From: Effusibacillus pohliae DSM 22757
GTDB taxonomy: Bacteria > Bacillota > Bacilli > Tumebacillales > Effusibacillaceae
Assembly (NCBI RefSeq): GCF_000376225.1
Contig: NZ_AQXL01000127.1
Coordinates: 1-64,000, forward strand
Direction of reading: 5' to 3'
DNA length: 64,000 nucleotides
Shown in pieces: positions 55,704 to 64,000 of this stretch. The notes under the pieces were generated by a model. That model did not search any database and was not told the DNA's origin. It saw only the letters and a list, made by a program, of their open reading frames with translations. A program made the translations under genes and the position numbers. The first letter of the stretch is position 1, and each line of letters starts with the position of its first letter.

Positions 55704-57157
55704 GACAAAAGCAGGACCAACGGCTGATTTTTGAACTGTCGCGCCCCGGGCGTGTCGCATACAGCCTCCCGGCTTGCGACGTGCCGGAACAGCCGGTGGA
55801 GGAACTGATTCCGGCCGATTACGTGAGAAAAACGCCGGCCGAACTGCCGGAAGTCAGCGAAGTCGATCTGATCCGTCACTTTACTGAACTTTCCCGCCGC
55901 AACTACGGTGTGGACAACGGATTTTACCCGCTGGGCTCGTGTACGATGAAATACAATCCGAAGCGGAATGAACGGATGGCGCGACTGGCCGGATTTTCGT
56001 CGATTCATCCCTATCAGGCGGAAGAAACGGTGCAGGGCGCGTTGGAACTGATGTACAAACTGCAAACCGAATTGGAAGAGATCACCGGCATGGACAAGGT
56101 GTCCTTGCAGCCTGCGGCTGGCGCGCATGGGGAGTGGACCGGCCTGATGATGATCCGTGCGTACCATGAGTCGCGGGGAGAAAAACGGACGAAAGTGATC
56201 GTGCCGGACACGGCGCATGGAACCAATCCTGCTTCCGCTACGGTGGCCGGTTACGATACGATCACGATCAAATCGGATGAACGGGGCAACGTCGATCTGG
56301 AGTCGCTGCGGCAGGTGGTCGGCGCCGATACGGCCGCTTTGATGTTGACCAACCCGTCGACGTTGGGGCTGTTTGAGGAACAGATCGAGGAGATTGCGAA
56401 AATCGTCCATGAAGCGGGCGGCTTGCTGTACTATGACGGGGCGAACGCGAATGCGATTTTGGGATATGCGCGGCCGGGTGACATGGGGTTTGACGTGGTT
56501 CACCTGAACCTGCACAAGACGTTTACGACACCGCACGGCGGGGGAGGTCCCGGTGCGGGTCCGGTCGGCGTGAAAAAAGAATTGATCCCGTTCCTGCCGG
56601 TTCCGGTGGTCGACTATAAGGACGGCAAGTACGTGCTTGATTACGACCGTCCGCAAACGATCGGCAAAGTAAAAGGGTTCTACGGCAACTTCGGGATTCT
56701 GGTGCGAGCCTATTCGTACATTCGGACGATGGGGCCGGACGGCCTGAAGCGGGTAACGGAGGATGCGGTCCTGAACGCCAACTATATGATGCGCAAGCTG
56801 CAGCCATATTTTGACCTGCCTTATGACCGGATCTGCAAACACGAGTTTGTCCTGTCCGGCAAGCGGCAGAAGGTAAAAGGCATCAAAACGCTCGACATTG
56901 CGAAGCGGCTGCTCGATTTCGGGTTCCATCCGCCGACGATATACTTTCCGCTGAATGTGGAAGAAGCGATTATGATCGAACCGACCGAATCGGAGAACCT
57001 GGATACACTGAACCGGTTTGTCGAGGCGATGATCCAGATCGCGCAAGAAGCGGACGAAAATCCGGAGATGGTGAAGTCGGCACCGCACACGACGGTCGTC
57101 AACCGGTTGGACGAAGCGACCGCCGCCAGAAATCCGGTGCTGCGCTACCAGAAGTAA
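55700..57157 (+). CDS. gcvPB: Glycine dehydrogenase (decarboxylating) subunit 2
   Basis: The C-terminal half of the split P protein carries the PLP lysine, seen in [20 protein letters not shown] near residue 272. The 485-residue protein also has [20 protein letters not shown] near 70 and the [15 protein letters not shown] block. It forms a heterotetramer with GcvPA and works with lipoylated H protein. It is translationally coupled to gcvPA and followed by a terminator. Confidence 0.97.
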   Translation: MRQKQDQRLIFELSRPGRVAYSLPACDVPEQPVEELIPADYVRKTPAELPEVSEVDLIRHFTELSRRNYGVDNGFYPLGSCTMKYNPKRNERMARLAGFSSIHPYQAEETVQGALELMYKLQTELEEITGMDKVSLQPAAGAHGEWTGLMMIRAYHESRGEKRTKVIVPDTAHGTNPASATVAGYDTITIKSDERGNVDLESLRQVVGADTAALMLTNPSTLGLFEEQIEEIAKIVHEAGGLLYYDGANANAILGYARPGDMGFDVVHLNLHKTFTTPHGGGGPGAGPVGVKKELIPFLPVPVVDYKDGKYVLDYDRPQTIGKVKGFYGNFGILVRAYSYIRTMGPDGLKRVTEDAVLNANYMMRKLQPYFDLPYDRICKHEFVLSGKRQKVKGIKTLDIAKRLLDFGFHPPTIYFPLNVEEAIMIEPTESENLDTLNRFVEAMIQIAQEADENPEMVKSAPHTTVVNRLDEATAARNPVLRYQK

Positions 57158-57187
57158 CGCGGGCAAAGAGAAGAGAGTTTCCACAAC

Positions 57188-57216
57188 TAGGAGGACGCGA
57201 GTCCTCCTATTTTTTT
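57188..57216 (+). terminator. Terminator of the gcv operon
   Basis: TAGGAGGAC pairs with GTCCTCCTA across GCGA. Seven T follow. The T-run reaches into the 3' end of the convergent cwlD. Confidence 0.93.
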
Positions 57217-57887
57217 GTTACATGATACAACATGACAAATTGCCCAATTCCGTCGCACAGGGATTGGACCAGCCGATTCTGGTACGATTCGTCGAGCAGG
57301 TTGGCCAGCTCTTCGTCATTTGACAAGTAGCCGTACTCGACCAGTACGCTGGGGATGTCCGATCTTCTCAAGATAAAAAAGCTCTTCCCCTGGCGCGGGA
57401 TATACTTCTTTTTCGATAACCGGTTGAGACGAGTCTGCAATTCGGACGCCAACATGTAGCTTTCAAACGAATCCGGCTGGTAGTAGACGATCCCGCCGCG
57501 ATGAGGGGCCCGCCCATGATTTCCGTGCAGGCTGACGAACAGCGTGGCACCTGTTTGCCGGGCCGCTTCCACCCTTCCGTACAGATCCCGCTTGTGCCGT
57601 CCCCAACCGCGGTCGATCGGCGCATATTGGGTCACATCCTGATCGGTTTCCCGCGTCATCGCCACGCGAAATCCTGCCTCCCGCAGCTGTTTCGCCAGCT
57701 TTTTGGCGATTTGCAGATTCAGATCTTTCTCCAAAATGCTGCCGTCCTTGCTTTGCGTTCCTCCGTCGATGCCGCCGTGTCCGGCATCGATCATGATCAG
57801 CGGGGGTGTGTCGTTTTGGGCGATCGCCGGAGCGGACAGCGACAAAAGTGGCAAAATCGTCAGCAGCAGCGCCAGTACGATGCGCAA
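57207..57887 (-). CDS. cwlD: N-acetylmuramoyl-L-alanine amidase, CwlD type
   Basis: CwlD-type amidases trim peptide side chains from spore-cortex peptidoglycan during muramic-lactam formation. The 226-residue product has a signal peptide (VLALLLTILPLLSLSAPAIA) and an Amidase_3 domain. Zinc-site residues are in IMIDAGHGGIDGG, LEKDLNLQIAKKLA and FVSLHGNHG, and the catalytic glutamate is in PSVLVEYGYLSNDEE. The more usual SLHxN and E-x-GFLSN forms differ slightly, which may mean a cell-wall role outside the cortex. Confidence 0.87.
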   Translation of the reverse strand: MRIVLALLLTILPLLSLSAPAIAQNDTPPLIMIDAGHGGIDGGTQSKDGSILEKDLNLQIAKKLAKQLREAGFRVAMTRETDQDVTQYAPIDRGWGRHKRDLYGRVEAARQTGATLFVSLHGNHGRAPHRGGIVYYQPDSFESYMLASELQTRLNRLSKKKYIPRQGKSFFILRRSDIPSVLVEYGYLSNDEELANLLDESYQNRLVQSLCDGIGQFVMLYHVTKK

Positions 57888-58010
57888 CCGGGTGCACCTG
57901 CCTTTCCTGCGATGTCACTGCACTTTCAATATTTTCTCCTTATAAGTCCACCGCATTCTGCGGATAGTAACAGAGGGGAAACCCCAAAACCACTTGAGGA
58001 GGAGATCCGC

Positions 58011-58289
58011 ATGACGATCGGAACCAAACTGCATCAGACGCTGGCATCTTGCGAATCTGCACTGGCCAACTTCAAAACGTTCGCTCTCGATACCAACAAC
58101 CAGCAGGCGAAGCAACTGTACAACCAGTTGGCCAACGCGATGGAGCAGCAAATCATCAATCCGCTTCGGTCGCGGGTGAACCAAATCGAGCAGCAAGAAC
58201 CGCAATACAAAATGAACCAGCAAGCGCAGATGCAGCAACAAGCAACTCAGCAAACCGCTCAACAGCAGATGCAGCAGCGCCGTTCGTAA
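58011..58289 (+). CDS. DUF1657 spore-associated protein (Gln-rich tail)
   Basis: The ATG at 58011 follows GAGGAGGAGATCCGC and gives 92 residues. The first 65 residues are a DUF1657 domain (MTIGTKLHQTLASCESALAN, then FALDTNNQQAKQLYNQLA). A Gln/Met-rich low-complexity tail of about 25 residues follows. DUF1657 proteins are found in spore-formers, often next to spoVA-like genes. A second DUF1657 gene lies at 59007-59210. Confidence 0.85.
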   Translation: MTIGTKLHQTLASCESALANFKTFALDTNNQQAKQLYNQLANAMEQQIINPLRSRVNQIEQQEPQYKMNQQAQMQQQATQQTAQQQMQQRRS

Positions 58290-58323
58290 TTCACGCTCCG
58301 CAACGTGTTTGACTACATGTGAA

Positions 58324-58354
58324 AACAAGGAGGGTCCGGCCGATCCTCCTTGTT
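58324..58354 (-). terminator. Hairpin terminator between DUF1657 and YhcN genes
   Basis: AACAAGGAGGGTC and GATCCTCCTTGTT form a 13-base-pair stem with one G-U pair. The minus strand ends in TTTTC, so it mainly serves the YhcN gene but may act in both directions. Confidence 0.75.
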
Positions 58355-58367
58355 CGTATGTTGGCTG

Positions 58368-58895
58368 TTAGCGTGCCTGCGGCCACACCCGGCGGACGAG
58401 TTCCGCAAACCGATCGTAAATTCCGGCGACCGGTCGGCCAGCCCGGATATCGTTGCTGTATCCCTGGAACCGTTCGAATACATCCGGGTCGGCGGACACA
58501 AACACTCGGTCGATACTCGGATCCACCTGGCGGACCGTATTTGCCACATCGTTTTTGATTTGATCGGTCAATGCACCGTGCGCCAGGTTCGGGATGTTGA
58601 CGACGACGTACGCGGTGCGGTCGGTCACAAACACGTTCGCGCGGCTGATGTTATGTTTGCCGACCAGAGAGTTCGCGATATTTTGCGCCTCCCGCATCGG
58701 AGCGGCCGTATCCGGTGCCGGTGCGGGTGGTGCAGTCCGGACCGTATCCGGTGCAGGCGCCGCCGGAGCAGGAGCTGGTGCGGGGGCAGGAGCCCCATAG
58801 CGCTGCGCTCGCGGATGAGCCGGTGTGCAACCGGCAAGCAACGCGGTCGCCAGTACACAAGCGGTCAATGCATGGAACTTGCGAATCGGTTTCAT
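58368..58895 (-). CDS. YhcN/YlaJ-family spore lipoprotein
   Basis: The ATG at 58895-58893 has GAAGGAGTGACC upstream and gives 175 residues. A lipoprotein signal ends in LLAGC with Cys23 as the lipidation site. An Ala/Pro repeat linker (about 35-60) precedes the YhcN/YlaJ domain, with VFVTDRTAYVVVNIP and the TVRQVDPSIDRVFVSADP core. Members sit in the inner membrane of spores and affect germination. The neighbouring DUF1657 genes support a spore role. Confidence 0.88.
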   Translation of the reverse strand: MKPIRKFHALTACVLATALLAGCTPAHPRAQRYGAPAPAPAPAPAAPAPDTVRTAPPAPAPDTAAPMREAQNIANSLVGKHNISRANVFVTDRTAYVVVNIPNLAHGALTDQIKNDVANTVRQVDPSIDRVFVSADPDVFERFQGYSNDIRAGRPVAGIYDRFAELVRRVWPQAR

Positions 58896-58954
58896 CGAGG
58901 TCACTCCTTCAGAAGAATGCATTTTTCCCGGTAATTACTATCACCAAAAATCAA

Positions 58955-58984
58955 AAAGGCATACCCGAAGCTGGGCATGCCTTT
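58955..58984 (-). terminator. Terminator of the minus-strand DUF1657 gene
   Basis: On the minus strand AAAGGCATGCCC pairs with GGGTATGCCTTT; further T residues follow. Confidence 0.8.
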
Positions 58985-59006
58985 CTGGCTGACCGCAATT
59001 TTTGCG

Positions 59007-59210
59007 TTATTGGCGGTATTGCGGTTCCTGCTGCTGAATGTAATTAAGGCGGGATTGCAGCGTGCTTTTGCAGTTGTCCAACGTTTGCGCCAACTGGTTG
59101 TACATTTGTTTCGCCTGTTTGTCCTGCGTGTCGAGCGCGAACTGTTTCAGGCTGGCGGCGGCCGATTCGATCGAGGCTACCGTTTGCTGCAGTTTTGTGC
59201 CGACTGTCAT
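59007..59210 (-). CDS. DUF1657 spore-associated protein
   Basis: The ATG at 59210-59208 has GGAGGTGACGCCCGC upstream and gives 67 residues, the standard DUF1657 length. It reads MTVGTKLQQTVASIESAAAS, then LKQFALDTQDKQAKQMYNQL, and ends QQQEPQYRQ. It is clearly paralogous to the 58011-58289 gene but lacks the Gln-rich tail. Confidence 0.88.
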   Translation of the reverse strand: MTVGTKLQQTVASIESAAASLKQFALDTQDKQAKQMYNQLAQTLDNCKSTLQSRLNYIQQQEPQYRQ

Positions 59211-59280
59211 GCGGGCGTCACCTCCACACATAGCTTTTCCGGGAGCCCGCCGGGCAACCGTGGGAAATTTTGCGGCTCCT

Positions 59281-59862
59281 TCATTGGCCGAGATGGGAGC
59301 AGTCGTTGATGCAGTCCACTAGCCAGCGCCCGCAGTCATAGCGCACGCGCGTGATCGCCGTATTGTCGATTGCCCCGGCCCGCTGTCCGGTGATCGCATG
59401 CAAAAAAGCATTAATCGTGCCGCCGTGCGTGACAATCAAAATCCGTTTGCCAGGATGCCGCTGCGCGATCGATTCAACCGTCTCCCTCACCCGCTGGCTG
59501 AGCGCTTCATACGTTTCCAGACCGGGGATCGGATGCTGGTCCGGCTGTGACAGGACGCCGGGATAGCGAGCCTCGATTTCGTCGCGCGTCATCCCCTCCA
59601 ATGAGCCGTAATTGCGCTCGCGCAATCCGGGCTCCAGATAATGGGGCACATTCAGGCGCTGGTTGATACATTCTGCCGTGTGTTTCGCCCGCGACAGATC
59701 GCTTGAATAGAGCAAATCCCAGCGCTCCTTCGACAGATGGGCGGCTGCCGTTCGCGCCTGCTCGATGCCGATGTCCGACAGCGGGATGTCTTGCGAACCC
59801 TGCAGCCGCGCTTGCCGATTCCAAAGCGTTTCTCCGTGGCGCACCAGGCAAATCTCCGTCAT
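59281..59862 (-). CDS. Histidine phosphatase family protein (phosphoglycerate-mutase-like)
   Basis: The ATG at 59862-59860 has GAGGTGAC upstream and gives 193 residues. The catalytic motif LVRHGETLWNRQ is at 5-16, SDLSRAKHTAE near 57, the acid ERNYGSLEG near 82 and the second histidine in IVTHGGTINAF near 145. Small members of this family dephosphorylate sugar phosphates, alpha-ribazole phosphate or phosphoserine; I cannot choose among them. Confidence 0.9.
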   Translation of the reverse strand: MTEICLVRHGETLWNRQARLQGSQDIPLSDIGIEQARTAAAHLSKERWDLLYSSDLSRAKHTAECINQRLNVPHYLEPGLRERNYGSLEGMTRDEIEARYPGVLSQPDQHPIPGLETYEALSQRVRETVESIAQRHPGKRILIVTHGGTINAFLHAITGQRAGAIDNTAITRVRYDCGRWLVDCINDCSHLGQ

Positions 59863-60087
59863 CTTCGTCAAGTCACCTCGCAAAATCAGTACTGTACCAT
59901 TATAACAGAGCAGCCGTCGCAAATGTTTCTTTACAAATCGGGTCAACGTGGATATAACCGATGATGAAAATGGGACTGGGCATGGCAACAGCCACGAGCT
60001 GCTCGGCGTCTGGTCAATGGTTCGAACGGATGGAAAAGGTGCATGGCTCTACGTGTTCGTTTTTTACTACTCTTTCGGGAGAAATTG

Positions 60088-60096
60088 TGCTACAAT
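60088..60096 (+). promoter_or_regulatory. Extended -10 promoter of aroQ
   Basis: TGCTACAAT contains a TGn extension and TACAAT (60091-60096), about 27 bases before the aroQ start. No good -35 is visible. Confidence 0.5.
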
Positions 60097-60123
60097 GACT
60101 TCGTGATTCTGGGAGGGATTGCC

Positions 60124-60576
60124 TTGGCGCGGATTCTTGTGATCCATGGTCCGAACCTGAATTTGCTTGGCCAACGGGAACCGGAAATTTACGGCACCGC
60201 TACGTTGGAAGACATCAACCGGCAACTGGCGGAGACCGCGGAGCAACATTCGGTGGAACTGGACTTCTTCCAGTCCAATCATGAAGGGGCGATCATCGAC
60301 CGAATTCATGCGGCCGTGGGAAGCGCAGAGGGAATTTTGATCAATCCGGGAGCGTTCACCCATTACAGCATCGCCATTCGCGACGCGATCAGCGCGGTAC
60401 CCGTGCCAGCGGTGGAAGTCCACCTGTCGAACATTCACGCGCGCGAGGAGTTTCGTCGGCATTCGGTGCTGGCTGCGGTTGCGGTCGGGCAGATCAGCGG
60501 ATTCGGAACTTACAGTTATGTGTTGGGATTGTTGGCGCTGATCGATCATCTCAAGCGTCAGGTACGCCTCAAGTAG
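60124..60576 (+). CDS. aroQ: Type II 3-dehydroquinate dehydratase
   Basis: AroQ dehydrates 3-dehydroquinate in the chorismate pathway. The TTG at 60124 follows GGGAGGGA and gives 150 residues, the normal size for this dodecameric enzyme. [20 protein letters not shown] holds the catalytic tyrosine, [15 protein letters not shown] the substrate site, and [17 protein letters not shown] the catalytic histidine region. It lies 14 bases before the M24 peptidase. Confidence 0.96.
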   Translation: MARILVIHGPNLNLLGQREPEIYGTATLEDINRQLAETAEQHSVELDFFQSNHEGAIIDRIHAAVGSAEGILINPGAFTHYSIAIRDAISAVPVPAVEVHLSNIHAREEFRRHSVLAAVAVGQISGFGTYSYVLGLLALIDHLKRQVRLK

Positions 60577-60590
60577 AAAGCAGGTGGCTT

Positions 60591-61658
60591 ATGCAAAAAC
60601 GTTTGGCAAGACTCAGACAACAGCTCGCCGATCAGCCGTTTGACGGGCTGCTGGTCGTCAAGCCGGAAAACCGTCGGTACATAAGCGGTTTCACCGGAAC
60701 GGCCGGCTGCTTGCTGGTGACGGCGGAGGACGCCGTGCTGATCACCGACTTTCGGTACACGGAGCAAGCGCAGGAGCAGGCGCCTGATTTTCACGTAGTG
60801 CAGCATGGAACTTCCGCACCGGAGACGATCCGTTCCGAACTGATCCGCCTTGGCATCAAACGTCTCGGCTTTGAGAAAGACTATCTTACATACGGACTGT
60901 ATTCGACTTACCTCGAAAAATTCGCCCCGGTTGAGCTGGTGCCGGCCGAGGGGATCGTCGAGAAGCTGCGAGCCGTCAAGGATGAGGAGGAAATCGCGAT
61001 CCTGCGGCAAGCCGCCAAGCTGGCGGATGATGCGTTTTCCCACATTCTCGGTTATTTGAAGCCGGGCGTCAGCGAGCGGGATGTGGCCCTCGAACTGGAA
61101 TTTTTCATGCGCCGGCAGGGAGCTGCCAGTTCTTCGTTTGACATCATCGTCGCATCGGGCGTCCGCTCCAGCTTGCCGCACGGTGTTGCTTCCGGCAAGC
61201 TGCTGGAAAAAGGGGATTTTGTCACGCTCGATTTCGGCGCTTTGTACCAAGGGTACTGCTCCGACATCACGCGCACCGTCGTGTTGGGCGAAGCAACCGA
61301 GAAGCAGCGGGAGATCTATGAGATTGTGCTGGAAGCGCAATTGCACGCGCTGCAACACATCAAGCCGGGGATGACCGGCCAGGAGGCGGACGCGCTGGCG
61401 CGGGACATCATCCGGGAAAAAGGCTATGGCGATCACTTCGGGCACAGCCTCGGTCACGGGTTGGGCTTGTATATTCACGAAGAGCCCCGTTTGTCGGCAG
61501 TTTCCAACGATGTTTTGCAACCGGGCATGGTGGTGACGGTGGAACCAGGCATTTACATCCCCGGGTTCGGCGGGGTGCGGATCGAAGACGATGTGCTGCT
61601 CACCGATTCCGGAATCGAGCGGTTAACCGGTTCCAGCAAGGACTTGTTCATCCTTTGA
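60591..61658 (+). CDS. yqhT: M24-family aminopeptidase (Xaa-Pro peptidase, YqhT-like)
   Basis: The 355-residue protein has a creatinase-like N-terminal domain (RRYISGFTGTAGCLLV) and a pita-bread M24 domain. The five metal ligands are visible: DFGALYQGYCSDITRT (two Asp near 219 and 230), GHSLGHGLGLYIHE (His near 290), TVEPGIY (Glu near 318) and GGVRIEDDVL (Glu near 332). It removes N-terminal residues next to proline from small peptides. The order aroQ-yqhT-efp is conserved in Bacilli. Confidence 0.93.
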   Translation: MQKRLARLRQQLADQPFDGLLVVKPENRRYISGFTGTAGCLLVTAEDAVLITDFRYTEQAQEQAPDFHVVQHGTSAPETIRSELIRLGIKRLGFEKDYLTYGLYSTYLEKFAPVELVPAEGIVEKLRAVKDEEEIAILRQAAKLADDAFSHILGYLKPGVSERDVALELEFFMRRQGAASSSFDIIVASGVRSSLPHGVASGKLLEKGDFVTLDFGALYQGYCSDITRTVVLGEATEKQREIYEIVLEAQLHALQHIKPGMTGQEADALARDIIREKGYGDHFGHSLGHGLGLYIHEEPRLSAVSNDVLQPGMVVTVEPGIYIPGFGGVRIEDDVLLTDSGIERLTGSSKDLFIL

Positions 61659-61693
61659 TTAGCGACCGAAAATTTTAGGAGGGAATGACTCAG

Positions 61694-62251
61694 ATGATTT
61701 CAAGCAACGATTTTCGTCCCGGAGTGACGATCGAATACGATGGCGAGATTTGGCGCGTGCTTGAATTTTTGCATGTGAAACCAGGGAAAGGGGCGGCTTT
61801 CGTCCGCACCAAGCTGAAAAACGTGAAAACCGGCGCCATCAAGGAAATGACTTTCAATGCAGGTGAAAAAGTGCCGCGCGCACGTGTCGAAACCCGTGAA
61901 ATGCAGTACCTGTACAATGACGGTGACAGCTATACGTTCATGGATACCGAGACATTTGAGCAGATCCAGATTCCGGCCAGCCAGCTGCAGTATGAGATCC
62001 AGTTCCTGAAAGAAAACATGAATTGCTTCGTGATGATGCACGAAGGTGCGCCGATCGGAATCGAATTGCCGAACACGGTCGAACTCGAGGTGGTGGAAAC
62101 CGATCCGAACATCCGGGGCAACACGGCAACCGGCGGTTCGAAACCGGCGAAACTGGAAACCGGATATGTCGTGCAGGTACCGTTTTTCATTGAGGTCGGC
62201 GACAAGCTAATCATTGACACCCGTTCCGGCGAATATGTATCGCGCGCGTAG
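61694..62251 (+). CDS. efp: Elongation factor P
   Basis: EF-P helps ribosomes stalled at polyproline. The ATG at 61694 is chosen over ATG 61685, which is too close to the ribosome site TAGGAGGGA; it gives the standard 185 residues. The N-terminal loop [10 protein letters not shown] places the modifiable Lys at position 32. The C-terminal [20 protein letters not shown] block is typical. Confidence 0.97.
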   Translation: MISSNDFRPGVTIEYDGEIWRVLEFLHVKPGKGAAFVRTKLKNVKTGAIKEMTFNAGEKVPRARVETREMQYLYNDGDSYTFMDTETFEQIQIPASQLQYEIQFLKENMNCFVMMHEGAPIGIELPNTVELEVVETDPNIRGNTATGGSKPAKLETGYVVQVPFFIEVGDKLIIDTRSGEYVSRA

Positions 62252-62290
62252 ATAGGATGATCTGCTTGGAGCGCCCCCAACTATGGCGGG

Positions 62291-62328
62291 GCAAAAACCG
62301 CACCCTTGTCTGAGGGGGCGGTTTTTGC
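62291..62328 (+). terminator. Terminator after efp
   Basis: GCAAAAACCGCACCC pairs imperfectly with GGGGGCGGTTTTTGC. The right arm itself supplies five T. Confidence 0.85.
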
Positions 62329-62404
62329 GTTCTAGTTTGTCTTGCTGCCGCATAGATTCCTATGAACGAGATGAGTTCGCACAGCAAAAGGATGAGGTGT
62401 GGCT

Positions 62405-62677
62405 ATGTTCGACGTGCAGGACAAGATGGTGTGGGGAATGGCGGGCCTCCGTCTGCTTTCCGGAAGCATCGAAGTGATCGCTGCCTTGTTGATGCTTTAC
62501 TATGGAACGATTGAACGGGCGGTGATGGTGAACGCATTTCTGTCCCTGATCGGCCCCACCGTGCTGATTCTGGTCACGACGCTCGGGCTGATCGGGTTGG
62601 CGGACAGGCTGGATTTTACAAAAATGCTGATCGTCATGTGCGGCGTCGGACTGATCCTCTACGGCGTGCGCGGCTAG
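62405..62677 (+). CDS. yqhV: YqhV family membrane protein
   Basis: The ATG at 62405 follows GATGAGGTG and gives 90 residues with three hydrophobic helices (LLSGSIEVIAALLMLYYG, NAFLSLIGPTVLILVTTLGL, MLIVMCGVGLILYGV). The length and the place between efp and the spoIIIA operon match B. subtilis YqhV (DUF2619). The function is unknown. Confidence 0.85.
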   Translation: MFDVQDKMVWGMAGLRLLSGSIEVIAALLMLYYGTIERAVMVNAFLSLIGPTVLILVTTLGLIGLADRLDFTKMLIVMCGVGLILYGVRG

Positions 62678-62750
62678 CAGTTGTTTACATTATTGAATCG
62701 TTGCCCAGTTGTGCATACTACGGGTGACAACGGCTGAAGGAGGACCCTGT

Positions 62751-63194
62751 ATGCACGAGCTGAAGGAACGCATGGCTTATATAAAAGGGCTGTCATCCGG
62801 TTTGAATCTGAATGAAAATTCGCCGGAAGGGCGGATTTTGCTCGAGATGATGGAACTGCTGGACGGCATTGTGCGGGCGGTGGATCAACTGGCCGTTCAA
62901 CAGAACGATCTGGAAGAATATCTCGGGGCGGTCGATGAAGATCTGACCGATTTGGAACAGGATTTTTACGACGAGTACGATGACTACGACGATTATGAAG
63001 AGGAAGATTTAGTCTGCGAGGCGTGCGACGAGGCGGATGACGATATCCAGTATCTGGAGATGGAATGCCCGCACTGCCACGGGACGGTGTTTGTCGACTC
63101 AACCGTGTTTGATGACGATGAGGTGGTGGAAGTGTTGTGTCCGGAGTGCCACGAAACGATTTTGGTGAACGATGAGGCGCCGGTTACGACCTGA
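62751..63194 (+). CDS. Acidic zinc-ribbon protein (CD1247 N-terminal-domain type)
   Basis: The ATG at 62751 follows GAAGGAGGACC and gives 147 residues. The N-terminal part ELKERMAYIKGLSSGLNLN with EGRILLEMMELLDGIVRAVD matches the helical CD1247-type domain of Clostridia and Bacilli. A very acidic stretch (YDEYDDYDDYEEED) follows, then a zinc ribbon with MECPHCHG and VLCPECHE, plus an extra CEAC pair. The function is unknown; the position next to spoIIIA suggests sporulation or cell-envelope use. Confidence 0.78.
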   Translation: MHELKERMAYIKGLSSGLNLNENSPEGRILLEMMELLDGIVRAVDQLAVQQNDLEEYLGAVDEDLTDLEQDFYDEYDDYDDYEEEDLVCEACDEADDDIQYLEMECPHCHGTVFVDSTVFDDDEVVEVLCPECHETILVNDEAPVTT

Positions 63195-63526
63195 TCCGAT
63201 TTTTCGAGATTGCCGCAAGAGATCGGTGTACGGATGGGCAGGACTAGGGAATTGAGGGCCAGCCGGATTTTTCTGGTTGGCCCTTCGTGTACATATTGGC
63301 CGCTTGCCTCATAGCTATTGCCTTCCAGGAACAACTCTTCGACCGGGCGAAGCATCATCGCGCCCGGTAGTGGGGCTGCTATTTTCGGATTTCCCCTTCT
63401 TGCATTTTCTACGAAAATACCATTTCCCGCTGCAGAGACTTGTATTTTTTTGACGCGAAGCTGGTATAAACGAACAAGCCGTTCCATATGTATGGAATAT
63501 CTACCTGTGGACGAGGAGGGGGTACG
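63195..63526 (+). other. Gene-free stretch upstream of spoIIIAA
   Basis: These 332 bases contain no convincing gene. An inverted repeat GGGCCAGCCGGA/CTGGTTGGCCC near 63,256-63,285 may end the preceding transcript, although it lacks a T-run. A candidate sigma-E promoter lies at 63464-63492, and GAGGAGGGGG precedes spoIIIAA. Confidence 0.6.
63464..63492 (+). promoter_or_regulatory. Candidate sigma-E promoter of the spoIIIA operon
   Basis: GTATAAA at 63464-63470 and CATATGTA at 63485-63492 are 14 bases apart. This resembles mother-cell sigma-E promoters (ATA-rich -35, CATAxxxT -10). It is the expected regulator of spoIIIA. Confidence 0.45.
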
Positions 63527-64000
63527 TTGCTTCCCACAGCTTCCCAAAATCGCATGGAAATGGTCATCCGCGAGCAGATTTTGCCTGTATTGGCTCCCGT
63601 TATCCGCCATCTGATCAGCCGGTCTCCCCGCCCGCTGCAGCTTGCGCTGGAAGAGATTCGCATCCGGCAGGGGAAACCGCTGCAAGTTTATACCCACCAG
63701 GGAGATTATTACCTGGATCCGGAAGGGCAGCCAATCCGCCTCGATCACAAAGCATACCGCGTGACACAGGAAGAAGTTTCCCAGACGATCCAGTTGCTGA
63801 CCCGATCGTCCCTGTACGCGCTGGAAGAAGAGTTGCGCCGCGGCTATCTGACGATCGCCGGCGGCCATCGGGTCGGACTCGCGGGGCGGACGGTGTTGTC
63901 ATCCGAGGGGTTTGTACAAACGATGAAGGACATCACCCATTTGAACATCCGAATCGCCCGTGAAGTTCCCGGCGTGGCAGACTCGATCAAGCAGCATCTG
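63527..64000 (+). CDS. spoIIIAA: SpoIIIAA, stage III sporulation ATPase (3' end outside window)
   Basis: The TTG at 63527 follows GAGGAGGGGG; the frame stays open to the right edge (158 codons). The visible part has LEEIRIRQGKPLQVYT, then SSLYALEEELRRGYLTIAGG and HRVGLAGR, which match the N-terminal region of SpoIIIAA. The Walker A domain lies beyond the edge. SpoIIIAA is the secretion-ATPase-like engine of the SpoIIIA-SpoIIQ channel between mother cell and forespore. The efp-yqhV-spoIIIAA context agrees. Confidence 0.92.
   Translation, partial: MLPTASQNRMEMVIREQILPVLAPVIRHLISRSPRPLQLALEEIRIRQGKPLQVYTHQGDYYLDPEGQPIRLDHKAYRVTQEEVSQTIQLLTRSSLYALEEELRRGYLTIAGGHRVGLAGRTVLSSEGFVQTMKDITHLNIRIAREVPGVADSIKQHL

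Overview
The window reads as chromosome from a spore-forming, naturally competent, Gram-positive bacterium of class Bacilli. It carries spo0B, spoIIIAA, cwlD, a YhcN-type spore lipoprotein, DUF1657 spore proteins and a comG pseudopilus operon. It also has PyrR attenuators, a glycine riboswitch, and the Prp protease beside an L27 that has a cleavable N-terminus. The backbone is GC-rich for the class, which fits an Alicyclobacillus/Tumebacillus/Effusibacillus-like lineage. That placement is inference; there is no rRNA to test it.

Layout. 1-6.2 kb: a transposase-like tail, a 5'-truncated DUF58 gene, two von Willebrand factor A membrane proteins and a LysE-type exporter. 6.2-7.7 kb: lspA and an RluA-family pseudouridine synthase. 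7.7-19.6 kb: a complete UMP operon pyrR-pyrP-pyrB-pyrC-carA-carB-pyrD-pyrF-pyrE with two PyrR-type attenuators; pyrD is the class 2 (quinone-type) enzyme and there is no pyrK. 19.6-24.5 kb: a decayed metallo-hydrolase start, a VOC protein, rplU-prp-rpmA, a GntR fragment, spo0B-obg and a JAMM protein. 24.8-31.8 kb: comGA to comGG-like genes, aroK and asnB.

31.8-47.3 kb is an AT-rich accessory island bounded by two damaged copies, in the same orientation, of one IS1182-type element. Inside is a co-directional cluster: an FGE/SUMF1-like protein (frameshifted), three ATP-grasp ligases (one frameshifted), a WD40 protein, a GTP cyclohydrolase II, a cysteine-synthase-like PLP enzyme, a SAM methyltransferase, an FMN reductase, an unrecognised 71-residue protein and an MFS exporter. 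Methyltransferase, GTP cyclohydrolase II, WD-repeat protein and FGE-like protein are also the core of the toxoflavin (7-azapteridine) tox operon of Burkholderia. The cluster is therefore best read as a toxoflavin-related pathway extended by amino-acid ligation, possibly damaged by two single-base frameshifts. This is the most novel content of the window.

47.3-64 kb returns to backbone: an ACT-domain regulator with thrC-thrB (no hom), yqhG and a SNF2 helicase, and a glycine riboswitch controlling gcvT-gcvPA-gcvPB. Then come cwlD, a DUF1657/YhcN/DUF1657 spore group, a histidine phosphatase, aroQ, an M24 peptidase, efp, yqhV, an acidic zinc-ribbon protein and the start of spoIIIAA, cut by the window edge.
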